Assembly: GCA_025774865.1 (NCBI GenBank)
Contig: JALGZO010000151.1
Coordinates: 1-20,252, forward strand
Source of the DNA: a bacterium
Lineage (GTDB): Bacteria; ARS69
Length of the DNA stretch: 20,252 bases
Direction of reading: 5' to 3'
The position numbers and the translations under genes were made by a program. Positions 7,992 through 14,996 of the stretch are shown here, piece by piece. Positions within the stretch are counted from its first letter, which is position 1, and each line of letters opens with the position of its first letter. The notes beneath the pieces are model-generated. The model ran no database searches. It saw only the letters and a program-made list of their open reading frames with translations, and was not told the DNA's origin.

Positions 7992-9192
7992 CGTTCTCTC
8001 TCCACGCAGCGTCGAGCTGGCCGCTCCGGACGGCGAGATCGACCGCGCGCTGCGCCCGCTTGACGACGGGCGGGTCGATCATCTTCGTGCCGATCGAGAC
8101 GACACCCTTGCCCTCCGCGACCGCTGCATCGTACGCGCGAACGACCTTCTTCGCGTGGGCGAGCTCGTCCTCGGTGGCGGCGAACGCCTCGTGCACCACC
8201 GCGATCTGGCGCGGGTGGATGCACCCCTTGCCCTCGAAGCCGAGCGATCGGGCTTCCCGCGCCGCGGCCAGCAGTCCTGCGCTGTCCCCGACGTCGGAGT
8301 GCACGGAATCGATCGGCTGCACACCGGCCGCCCGCGCCGCCGCGACCACCTGCGAGCGCGCCCACAGACTCTCCCGGCCCTCGGCCGTGCGGGCGGCACC
8401 GATGTCGGCGGTGTAGTCCTCGAGCCCGATCGTGAGCGCCGCCACGGTCGAGTGCGCCGCGGCGATCGCGGGCGCCTCCCCGACGCCCCTGGCGCTCTCG
8501 AGAATCGGCATGAGCCAGGGTGGCTGAGCGTCGCCGGCCAGTCGCGCGGCCTCCTCGGCGACGGCCGCGACCTCCGCGGCCGACTCGACCTTCGGGATGA
8601 GGATCATCTGCGTCCCGTGCCCGACGACGAACGGGAGGTCCGCGAGCCCGGCCTCGCCCTGGTTGATCCGCACCATCCGCTCGGACGGACCCCAGTCGAG
8701 AAAGCGAAGCGCGTTCCGGACGAGAACTCGGGCCGCCGGCTTCCCGGCCTCGGCCACGCTGTCTTCGAGATCGAGAATCACGCCGTCCGGCCGGTGGAGC
8801 GCCGCGTTGATCATGAGCTTCGGTGACGATCCGGGGAGGTAGAGACGCGACCGGCGGAAACGATCCTTCTCGGACGGCGCCGTGTTCTCCTTGCGAAGCT
8901 GCGGCAACCACGAGCGGTCCGTCGCCGGATCGGCCGCGCGCACCGCCGCCTCCAGGCGCGCGGCCAGCACGAAGGGCAGCGCTCCCCCGTCGACGACCGT
9001 GATCACGACGTGCTCGACGCCGAGCGCCTCGCAACCCTCGTCGAGCTGTTGCCGGATGGCCGCCCCGTACAGCGACTCCACCTTGCTCGTGAGCTCGATC
9101 ATCCGGCCGCCGGACTTCTTCAGTTCGACGCGGATGCGGGCGTCCGCGCGGACCTCCGAGCCACCGGGACCGGCTGCGCCCGAGCGCGTCAA
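7984..9192 (-). CDS. citE: Citrate lyase ACP (CitD) - beta subunit (CitE) fusion
   Basis: A 402-residue fusion. Residues about 5-95 resemble CitD, the acyl carrier protein: AGPGGSEV then RIRVEL, SKVESLYGAAIRQQL (34-50), VVDGGALPFVLAARLEAA (66-83). Ser12 aligns with the serine that carries the phosphoribosyl-dephospho-CoA arm. Residues about 111-402 are CitE, which splits citryl-ACP into oxaloacetate and acetyl-ACP: RSRLYLPGSSP, VILDLEDSV (138-146), LESARGVGEA (231-240), GLEDYTADIG (256-265), GFEGKGCIHPRQI (318-330). I place the start at TTG 9192. It overlaps the aconitase stop (TTGA), has GAGAGG seven bases upstream, and is the only nearby start that keeps Ser12. A start at the internal Met31 would lose the attachment site. 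CitD and CitE are normally separate polypeptides. Confidence 0.85.
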   Translation of the reverse strand: MTRSGAAGPGGSEVRADARIRVELKKSGGRMIELTSKVESLYGAAIRQQLDEGCEALGVEHVVITVVDGGALPFVLAARLEAAVRAADPATDRSWLPQLRKENTAPSEKDRFRRSRLYLPGSSPKLMINAALHRPDGVILDLEDSVAEAGKPAARVLVRNALRFLDWGPSERMVRINQGEAGLADLPFVVGHGTQMILIPKVESAAEVAAVAEEAARLAGDAQPPWLMPILESARGVGEAPAIAAAHSTVAALTIGLEDYTADIGAARTAEGRESLWARSQVVAAARAAGVQPIDSVHSDVGDSAGLLAAAREARSLGFEGKGCIHPRQIAVVHEAFAATEDELAHAKKVVRAYDAAVAEGKGVVSIGTKMIDPPVVKRAQRAVDLAVRSGQLDAAWRENDA

Positions 9193-11129
9193 ACCGCGGC
9201 CTCTCGCACGAGTGCTTCCGCGCCGCCGGCGACCACCAGGCGTTGCGGCACTTCTCCGAGCGGTACGAACGGCAGCTCGTCGTTCCCCCACCGGACGCAC
9301 GACGCCTGGAAATCCACGACCGCCTCGGCCGCGGTGCGGATCGTCAAGCGGTCGTCGCCGGCGAACTCAGCGCTCAGCCGGTCGACCAGCGCCGGACACT
9401 CGATCACGAGGAACCCGTTGTTGAACGCGTTGCGCTTGTAGGTCTGTGAGAAGGACGCCGCGATCACGAGCGGAATCCCGAAATACTGGATCGCGGTGGC
9501 CGCCTGCTCGCGACTCGACCCCGAGCCGAAGTTGCGGCCCCCGACCACGATGTCCCCTGACCGCGCGACGCTCTGGAAGCCCGGGTCGTAGTTGCGAAAG
9601 GCGTGGGTCGCCATCTCGTCCGGGCTCAAATCGTCGCGGTAGGTGACGTCCTTTCCGTAGATGCCGTCGGTGTTCATGTTGTCCTTCGGCAGCCATACGA
9701 GCGGACCCCGAATCTCGGGCGGGAACCCCGGCAGGATCTCGGTGGCCCCGGCGGGCGCCGCGGCCACGGCCCCTTCGCGAATCGACGTGACGAGCTCCTG
9801 CTCCTCGAACGGGGCCGGCCCGGTGATCTTTCCCGCGACCGCCGACGCCGCCACCACCGCGGGACTCGCGAGGTAACACTCGGCGTCGCGCGAGCCCATC
9901 CTTCCCTTGAAGTTCCGGTTCGTCGCGGAGATTCCGACCTCACCCTCCTCCAGCGTCCCCTCGCCGAGTCCGATGCACGGCCCGCAGCCGGGGGGTAGCG
10001 CGATCGCACCCGCGTCGACCAGGTCGCCCCACGCCCCGATCTCGGTCGCGGCCCGCTCGATCGAGGCGCTGGCGGCCGCCAGGTAGAACTTCACGCCGTC
10101 CGCGACCCGCTTCCCCTTCACCACCCCCGCCGCCGCGACGATGTCCTCGAGACGCGAGTTCACGCAGGAGAGGAGATACGCCTTCTGGACCGCGATCCCG
10201 CGGCTCGCGATCCGGGGCAGCGACTGGATCGTCTTGACCTCGTTCGGCCCCGCCACGTGCGGCACCACCCGGCTCAAGTCGAACGTGATCTCCTTCGCGT
10301 AAGTCGCATCATCATCGGATGTTATCTTCTCGGATTTCAGCCGATCGACCTCCTCGTCCGTGAGCCGGGGGCGCTCGTCCCCGCGCGCCGCGAAGGCCCG
10401 CGCGCGCTCCCGGAGGTAGCCCTCGAGCACGTCGTCGAACGGGAAGATTCCGGAGAGCGCCCCCCACTCCGTCGTCATGTTCGCGATCGTCATGCGCTGG
10501 TCCATCGACAGCGCCGCGACGCCCTCTCCGGCGAACTCGACCGCGTGGTTGAGGACCTCGTCCCTCCGGAACGTACCGATCAACGAGATGATCACGTCCT
10601 TGCCCGAGACGCCGGGCGCGAGCCGGCCGGCGAGGCTCACCCGCACGTTCGGGGGCACCTCCCACCACGTCTCGCCGGTCGCCCAGATCACGGCGGCGTC
10701 GGTTCTCACGACGGGCGTGCCGCAGGCGCCGAGAGCACCGTAAAGGTTGGAGTGCGAGTCCGAGCCCACGACGAACGTGCCCGGGAGGACGAAGCCCTCC
10801 TCGACCATGATCTGGTGGCTGATCCCGCTTCTCGCGGGGTAGAACGCGACTCCCTGGTCCTTCGCGAAGGCCTCGATCTTCGCGTACTTCGAGAGGTTCT
10901 CGGGGCTCGTGTTCTGGATGTCGTGATCGAGGGCGAAGACGGGTTGGTCCGGGTTCTTGATCCGCGCCGCCCCGATCGACCGGAACTTCGGGACGACCGC
11001 CGCGGTGTTGTCGTGGGTCATCACGTGAAACGGCCGAATCCGGACGACGTCCCCGGCCCGGACCTCGTGCCCCGGAGGGAGGCCTTCCGCGAACCGCTGC
11101 GTGATCTTCTCGAGAACCGTCTGGCGCAT
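9189..11129 (-). CDS. acn: Aconitate hydratase, homoaconitase/IPM-isomerase-like type
   Basis: A 646-residue member of the aconitase superfamily that should interconvert citrate and isocitrate. Sequence style and length resemble the mitochondrial aconitase/homoaconitase (Lys4) branch rather than AcnA or AcnB. Visible: HDNTAAVVPKF 39-49, DHDIQN 68-73, SDSHSNLYGALG 123-134, the three 4Fe-4S cysteines C322 (LLSCVNSRLEDI), C382 and C385 (PPGCGPCIG), NRNFKGRMGS 404-413, and the swivel domain with GSGSSREQA 535-543 and YKRNAFNNG 564-572. ATG 11129 is chosen because GGGAG lies about ten bases upstream and a promoter sits at 11158-11186. Homoaconitate or isopropylmalate as substrate is possible, but coupling to citrate lyase (TTGA overlap) argues for citrate. 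Confidence 0.92.
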   Translation of the reverse strand: MRQTVLEKITQRFAEGLPPGHEVRAGDVVRIRPFHVMTHDNTAAVVPKFRSIGAARIKNPDQPVFALDHDIQNTSPENLSKYAKIEAFAKDQGVAFYPARSGISHQIMVEEGFVLPGTFVVGSDSHSNLYGALGACGTPVVRTDAAVIWATGETWWEVPPNVRVSLAGRLAPGVSGKDVIISLIGTFRRDEVLNHAVEFAGEGVAALSMDQRMTIANMTTEWGALSGIFPFDDVLEGYLRERARAFAARGDERPRLTDEEVDRLKSEKITSDDDATYAKEITFDLSRVVPHVAGPNEVKTIQSLPRIASRGIAVQKAYLLSCVNSRLEDIVAAAGVVKGKRVADGVKFYLAAASASIERAATEIGAWGDLVDAGAIALPPGCGPCIGLGEGTLEEGEVGISATNRNFKGRMGSRDAECYLASPAVVAASAVAGKITGPAPFEEQELVTSIREGAVAAAPAGATEILPGFPPEIRGPLVWLPKDNMNTDGIYGKDVTYRDDLSPDEMATHAFRNYDPGFQSVARSGDIVVGGRNFGSGSSREQAATAIQYFGIPLVIAASFSQTYKRNAFNNGFLVIECPALVDRLSAEFAGDDRLTIRTAAEAVVDFQASCVRWGNDELPFVPLGEVPQRLVVAGGAEALVREAAV

Positions 11130-11157
11130 GCCGTGCTCTCCCACCGAGACCCGCGAG

Positions 11158-11186
11158 AATCTAGCAGGGGGCGCAGGGACCGGCAA
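11158..11186 (-). promoter_or_regulatory. Promoter of the acn-citDE-citF operon
   Basis: On the minus strand: -35 TTGCCG (11186-11181), exactly 17 bases, then -10 TAGATT (11163-11158) preceded by TGC, an extended -10 motif. The start site would fall near 11152, giving a leader of about 22 bases that contains the GGGAG SD. Hexamers match consensus at four of six positions each. Confidence 0.55.
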
Positions 11187-11263
11187 GCGACGCGGACGCA
11201 AGAAGGCGCGACGGGAGCCGTTCCCCGCCGCGCCCGGTCTTCGGCTCTCCGAGCGGGCTTCGT

Positions 11264-12244
11264 CTAGTTCGCGCTCGCCTTCCGGATCGCCTCGAAGCGT
11301 TCGAGCTGCTCCTGGTAGTACTCGCTCTCCGGGGCATCCTCGATCGCCATCCGGATCAGCTCGACGGCGTCATCGCAGTTTCCGCGCGCGTTGCAGATCT
11401 CGGCCACCGTGTCGAGGATCATCGCCCGCTCCGTCCCGGCCGGAGCCAGCTCCACGCCACGGCGGCCCAGGGCCTCGCCCTCCTCCAGATTGACCATGCT
11501 CTCGAAGCACCACCACGAGAAGCCGTTCAGCTGCTTCGGGTCGTCTTTCCAGCCCTCGGGCATCGACGCGTACTTCAGCTTGACGGCCGTGGCCTCGTCC
11601 TTCTTCACGAAGAGCGTGTGATCGATCTTCAGCTGCGCGTGACGCTTCTGCATGCGCTCGTCATCACTATCGGCGGACGCAGTGAGCGCGGGCTCCAGAT
11701 ACGGAAGCCAGAGGTCCCGGTCTTCCACCTTCGACCCGACGTGCTTCATCCAGAACGCGACATCGACGATCTCGTCCGGGTCGCGACCCTCGTGCGCGAG
11801 CACGGCGTCGGCGGCCTTGCGGACCTCGTCGACCGTGAACGCTTCGGCCTTGCGGAAACCGGTGAACATCTCGTCGAAGATCTGGAACGAGTAGTCGACC
11901 GAGGGGTCGAGCTGCTCCCCCTTCGAATAGAGCTTCACCGCATCTGCATAGTTACCGCGGGCCCCCTGGTAACGGGCGAGCTTGCCCGCGTCGACCGCCG
12001 TCGGGGCGGAGGCGAACCGGGCCTCTTTCTGCTCGATCGTCGTGGGATCGGCGAGGGCGTCCCCGATGTTCGTGAGGAAGTGCGCTTTCTCGTATCCCAT
12101 CCAGGTATCCATGGTCTCGACTTCGGTGTTCGCGAGGATGTACGTGGGATACCCGTTGACCCGGTACTGCTCCTTGAGCTCCGGTCCCTCACCCTTCTCC
12201 GCGTCGACCTTGAACAGGACGACGTCCTCGAGAGCCTTCATCAC
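11264..12244 (-). CDS. Thioredoxin-fold/helical-repeat protein, C-terminal fragment (frame broken from its N-terminus)
   Basis: A 326-residue reading frame that begins in mid-domain. Its first residues (ALEDVVLFKVDAEKGEG, then ELKEQYRVNGYPTYILAN) are the second half of a thioredoxin fold with the cis-Pro segment (GYPT). The remaining ~250 residues look like TPR-type helical repeats (for example YQGARGNYADAVKLYSKGEQ; AEICNARGNCDDAVELIRMA). Upstream of the ATG the same frame reads SDPEVMKALEDV, which is typical of the segment just after the CXXC loop in secreted thioredoxin-like proteins. The matching N-terminus is in another frame at 12252-12401. The CXXC redox motif is absent from both pieces, so the protein is probably inactive as an oxidoreductase, or the sequence is misassembled here. 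Confidence 0.7.
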   Translation of the reverse strand: MMKALEDVVLFKVDAEKGEGPELKEQYRVNGYPTYILANTEVETMDTWMGYEKAHFLTNIGDALADPTTIEQKEARFASAPTAVDAGKLARYQGARGNYADAVKLYSKGEQLDPSVDYSFQIFDEMFTGFRKAEAFTVDEVRKAADAVLAHEGRDPDEIVDVAFWMKHVGSKVEDRDLWLPYLEPALTASADSDDERMQKRHAQLKIDHTLFVKKDEATAVKLKYASMPEGWKDDPKQLNGFSWWCFESMVNLEEGEALGRRGVELAPAGTERAMILDTVAEICNARGNCDDAVELIRMAIEDAPESEYYQEQLERFEAIRKASAN

Positions 12245-12251
12245 TTCTGGG

Positions 12252-12401
12252 TCAGAAGTCGACGAGGAGAGGCTTGTTCTCCTTCGCGGCCAAGGCCTTC
12301 GCCTCGGCGAACGTCTCGGGGGAAGCCGCCGCCGTCCCGGCCAGGAGCCCCAAGAGGGCCACGGCCGCGGAAGCAGCGAGGAAGGATCGAGAGATGCTCA
12401 T
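12252..12401 (-). pseudogene. N-terminal fragment of the thioredoxin-fold protein: Sec signal and first strand, ends at a premature TGA
   Basis: ATG 12401 has an AAAGGA SD. The 49 residues comprise a Sec signal peptide (SFLAASAAVALLGLLAGTAAAS) and the thioredoxin start FAEAKALAAKENKPLLVDF. In homologues this continues into an aromatic residue and WCxxC, but here a TGA follows immediately (12254-12252) and the downstream frame is different. Joining the two pieces would need restoration of the missing CXXC segment (probably a dozen or more codons) plus a frame correction. The mature protein would have been periplasmic. Confidence 0.65.
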
Positions 12402-12514
12402 ACCGGATTCCTTTCGGACGGATGGGAGTTGCACCGGGGAAGGACGGCCATGGTCGCTGATTACGAGTGGCGAGGGCCAGCAAAATCGGCCGGAACCGCC
12501 GCCTCCGCCTTACC

Positions 12515-13267
12515 CTACGGACTTCGGGAGCTGATAGGGACTCTCCTCCCCCGACACCCAGTACGCGTAGGCGTAGGCGTCGCCTCATTGCCCTCTTCGA
12601 CCTGGAGATACGCTCGCCGGGCGCCCCGCGCAACCCCCCAGGCGAGTAGCCCCTCCGCGAGGCGTGTCCCGTGACCGCGCCCCCGCCGCTCCGGATCCGT
12701 CACCAGATCGAAGAGTCCCACCCATTCCGCATCGCTGACGGCGAGTCCACCGGCCACCGGGCCTTCGTCGTCGTGGACGGTGGCGCATGCTCTCGGCCGG
12801 CGGATCGCGTCGAGGATCCACCGGAGCGCGTCCCGCCGCTCCGCGGCCAGATCCGTCCACGTGACGATCCGTTCGAACCAGGCGTCCTCGACCCGGTCGG
12901 TGAGCTCGAGCGCGGCAGCGGGCGCTCGGGCCGGCCGACCGGTGAGGTCCGCGGTCATGACTCGAGTCGGCGAGCGCAGCACGTAACGTTCGCCCTGGAG
13001 CACCGAGACGAGCTCGGACGGTTCGAGCAGCGGGGTTGCGCGGAACAGCGGCCGCAGGTGCCGAGCCCGAAAGAGCTCCTCGCACTCGCGGACTCTCTCC
13101 CGGAGGTCCCCGCTCACCGAGCCCATCGGATTCACGGAGTTGGCTCGGCCGGTGTGGCCGCCGGCGAAGCGGACGAGCCAGCCTCCGATCCGAATCTCCT
13201 CTCGTGCGGGCCAAGCGCGGAACGCCGCTCGTTCCAGTCGCCGGACGAGGGCGCGGTCCGCGGTCAC
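12515..13267 (-). CDS. GNAT-family N-acetyltransferase with disrupted C-terminus
   Basis: Starts at GTG 13267, overlapping the stop of the lipoprotein gene (GTGA). Residues 1-110 are the N-terminal GNAT-like half (IGGWLVRFAGGHTGRANSVNPMG, LRPLFRATPLLEP); residues ~130-235 are the catalytic half, with the acetyl-CoA loop DPERRGRGHGTRLAEGLLAWG and the strand RRAYLQVEEGNEA. After GNEA the frame turns into a meaningless Pro/Thr/Arg tail. One frame over, the sequence reads DAYAYAYWVSGEESPYQLP and stops at TAA 12510-12512, which is the expected end of such proteins. The intervening LYxxLGFR motif is missing. So a deletion with frame loss has removed the last core helix/strand. Substrate unknown. 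Confidence 0.75.
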   Translation of the reverse strand: MTADRALVRRLERAAFRAWPAREEIRIGGWLVRFAGGHTGRANSVNPMGSVSGDLRERVRECEELFRARHLRPLFRATPLLEPSELVSVLQGERYVLRSPTRVMTADLTGRPARAPAAALELTDRVEDAWFERIVTWTDLAAERRDALRWILDAIRRPRACATVHDDEGPVAGGLAVSDAEWVGLFDLVTDPERRGRGHGTRLAEGLLAWGVARGARRAYLQVEEGNEATPTPTRTGCRGRRVPISSRSP

Positions 13268-13791
13268 TTCCCGGGCAGCGGCGGGAAGTCGTGGAGGATC
13301 TTGCGGACGATGTCGAACATCTGGTCCTCGGAGTGCCGGACTTCCGCCCGGATTCCCTCCGCCCATCCGCGCCAGACCACTTCGTCCAGCTTTCGATCGA
13401 CGAAGTCGAGAACGAGGGTCCCCTCCTTGTAGCGCGCGTAGCTCGCACCCCCCGGGTAGTACCCGTAGCTGTAGACGTCGACGACGTCGCGCAGGTGCAG
13501 CCAGTAGACGACGATCAGGTCGCCCTGCCCCGCCTCGACGGGCCGGAGACCCTCCGGCTCGAGCTTGGCGGTCACCGCGCGCCTGATCCGTTTGTCGAGA
13601 AAGACGCGGTTGGAAACGGCGGGGGCGGTTTTCTCATCCTCGGGGCTCGCGGCGAACTCGAACGTCCGGTACGCCGCGAAGTCGACATCCCGGTCCCAGT
13701 CGGTGGCGACGTGAAGGGACGAGCACCCGGTGAAGAGGAACGAAAGAAGCAGCAGCAGAGGCAGGACCGCGGACGGTCGGGACGAGCTCAT
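13264..13791 (-). CDS. DUF4136-family outer-envelope lipoprotein
   Basis: A 175-residue lipoprotein. The signal ends in a clear lipobox LFTGC, with Cys23 as the lipidated residue. The mature part has the DUF4136 pattern: VATDWDRDVDFAAYRTFEFA near 28-47, then LDKRIRRAVTAKLEPEGLRPVEAGQGDLIVVYWL, a YSYGYYPG segment, EGTLVLDFVDRKLDEVVWRGWAEG near 122-145, and a final helix DQMFDIVRKILHDFPP. Function of this domain is unknown; many members are probably anchored in the outer membrane. GGGAGGA lies six bases before the ATG. It is coupled to the GNAT gene by a GTGA overlap and follows the VIT/VWA gene by 95 bases. Confidence 0.88.
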   Translation of the reverse strand: MSSSRPSAVLPLLLLLSFLFTGCSSLHVATDWDRDVDFAAYRTFEFAASPEDEKTAPAVSNRVFLDKRIRRAVTAKLEPEGLRPVEAGQGDLIVVYWLHLRDVVDVYSYGYYPGGASYARYKEGTLVLDFVDRKLDEVVWRGWAEGIRAEVRHSEDQMFDIVRKILHDFPPLPGK

Positions 13792-13818
13792 GAGGGTCCT
13801 CCCAGGGGTGGCGAGGGC

Positions 13819-13843
13819 GGCCGGGGGGCGGCGCCCCCCGGCC
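13819..13843. terminator. Strong GC hairpin between the VIT/VWA and lipoprotein genes
   Basis: GGCCGGGGGGC (13819-13829) pairs perfectly with GCCCCCCGGCC (13833-13843) around a 3-base loop. It lies 43 bases past the VIT/VWA stop and 28 bases before the lipoprotein ATG. No T-run follows on either strand, so it may be an attenuator or mRNA-stabilising hairpin rather than an intrinsic terminator. Confidence 0.5.
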
Positions 13844-13886
13844 AGTGTACCTCACCGTGCGGTCGCGAGGCGACGCGACGCAGAGG

Positions 13887-14996
13887 TCAGGCGACCACCC
13901 GGATCGTGAGGCGGTTCGAGTCCTTCGTCCCGAACGCTCCCCCCTCGAGCACGAGATGGACGGTTCCGGGGCGGCCGAGGAACGGGAAGTCCGCGGCCCG
14001 GAGCCGGACCTCCAACGTCACCCGATCGCCGGCCGAGAGCTTCTTCACTTCCGGCTTCTCGCCGCGGCCGAGCACGGTCTCGCTCCACTGGTGATCCAGG
14101 ACGCGGAGACGCAGGTGCTCCGCCGAGAGATCTCGCGGGACCTCGCAGACGCCGGTGCCCGTGTTCTCGAACGTGACTTTCAGAACGAGGTCGTCCCCCG
14201 CCCGCAGTTGCTTCGCGGTCGCGTCGATCCGGATCCGCACGGAGGCCGCGAACCCCGGCGCGGCATCGTCTTCCTTCTTCTCCTGCGGTCGAACGAGGAC
14301 GGGCGTGGTCGGCTCGCTCGCGACCGGGACGTCCACGAACCCGGCTTCGCCGGGAGACCTCTCGAAGGAGCTGACGTACCCGAGGGCCCGGAGCTGGTCG
14401 GTGGGAGCTGCCTTGGCCGTCGCGCGGTACTGCGACATCCGGCCCGCCGTCACCACGATCTCCTCCCCGTGGAGCTCACCGAACACGCCCTCGTAGCTCA
14501 CACCCTCCGGCATCTCGACCGGCACGCGAACCGTGCGCGGGTTCCCGTCGGAGACGACGAGTTTCTCCTCGACGGCGACGAAGGACGTGTACTTCGTGAC
14601 GAGCCGGTGGTCGAGCCCGAGCTGGGTGATCTCCTCCACGAGCGCTGCCTGCTCGCCGTGCACCATCGCCCGTTGGAGGTCGCTGATTCGCGCTCGCGCC
14701 CAGAGGCTGCCGATCGCCGGGTTCCCCGACTCGCGCGCCGGCAGCTCGAGCTCGATGCGATCGCGCCACTCGCGCCCCGCGATCTTGCCGCGGATCTCCA
14801 GTTTCCCCCGCGCCGCGTCGTCGTAGCGGGCGTGGATCGTCAGCGGCCGCCCCACGAACAGGTCCGGGACGCGCGCCGGATAGACGTCCGCCACCTCGAC
14901 GCCGTTCCAGACGAGCTCGATGTCCGTGAGGTACGGGCTCCGGATCCGGTCGTAGAACTTCGCGACCTCGCTCGAGACCTCGCTCCCCGGCAGAAA
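13887..14996 (-). CDS. VIT/VWA-type surface protein, C-terminal fragment (out of frame with its N-terminus)
   Basis: From about 14996 this frame reads FLPGSEVSSEVAKFYDRI and then VADVYPARVPDLFVGRPLTI, the segment that follows the VWA domain in bacterial VIT/VWA proteins. The first in-frame start is GTG 14894, so as it stands the fragment has no credible translation start or signal. It continues through LITKY-like LVTKYTSFVAVEEKLVV, then EEIVVTAGRMSQ and QLRALGYVSS. The last ~115 residues (VRIRIDATAKQLRAGDDLVLKVTFENTGTG...) look like an Ig-like beta-sandwich. Together with the fragment upstream this would make a protein of over 800 residues. Confidence 0.75.
   Translation of the reverse strand, partial: FLPGSEVSSEVAKFYDRIRSPYLTDIELVWNGVEVADVYPARVPDLFVGRPLTIHARYDDAARGKLEIRGKIAGREWRDRIELELPARESGNPAIGSLWARARISDLQRAMVHGEQAALVEEITQLGLDHRLVTKYTSFVAVEEKLVVSDGNPRTVRVPVEMPEGVSYEGVFGELHGEEIVVTAGRMSQYRATAKAAPTDQLRALGYVSSFERSPGEAGFVDVPVASEPTTPVLVRPQEKKEDDAAPGFAASVRIRIDATAKQLRAGDDLVLKVTFENTGTGVCEVPRDLSAEHLRLRVLDHQWSETVLGRGEKPEVKKLSAGDRVTLEVRLRAADFPFLGRPGTVHLVLEGGAFGTKDSNRLTIRVVA

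Noticed and set aside
6525-8063. Long plus-strand reading frame opposite citF
   Set aside because: Composition is that of a shadow frame, and the minus strand encodes a complete CitF.
12252-12254. TGA after PLLVDF as a selenocysteine codon in a thioredoxin-like protein
   Set aside because: The frame after the TGA is nonsense; the thioredoxin sequence continues in another frame, so this is a deletion/frameshift, not recoding.
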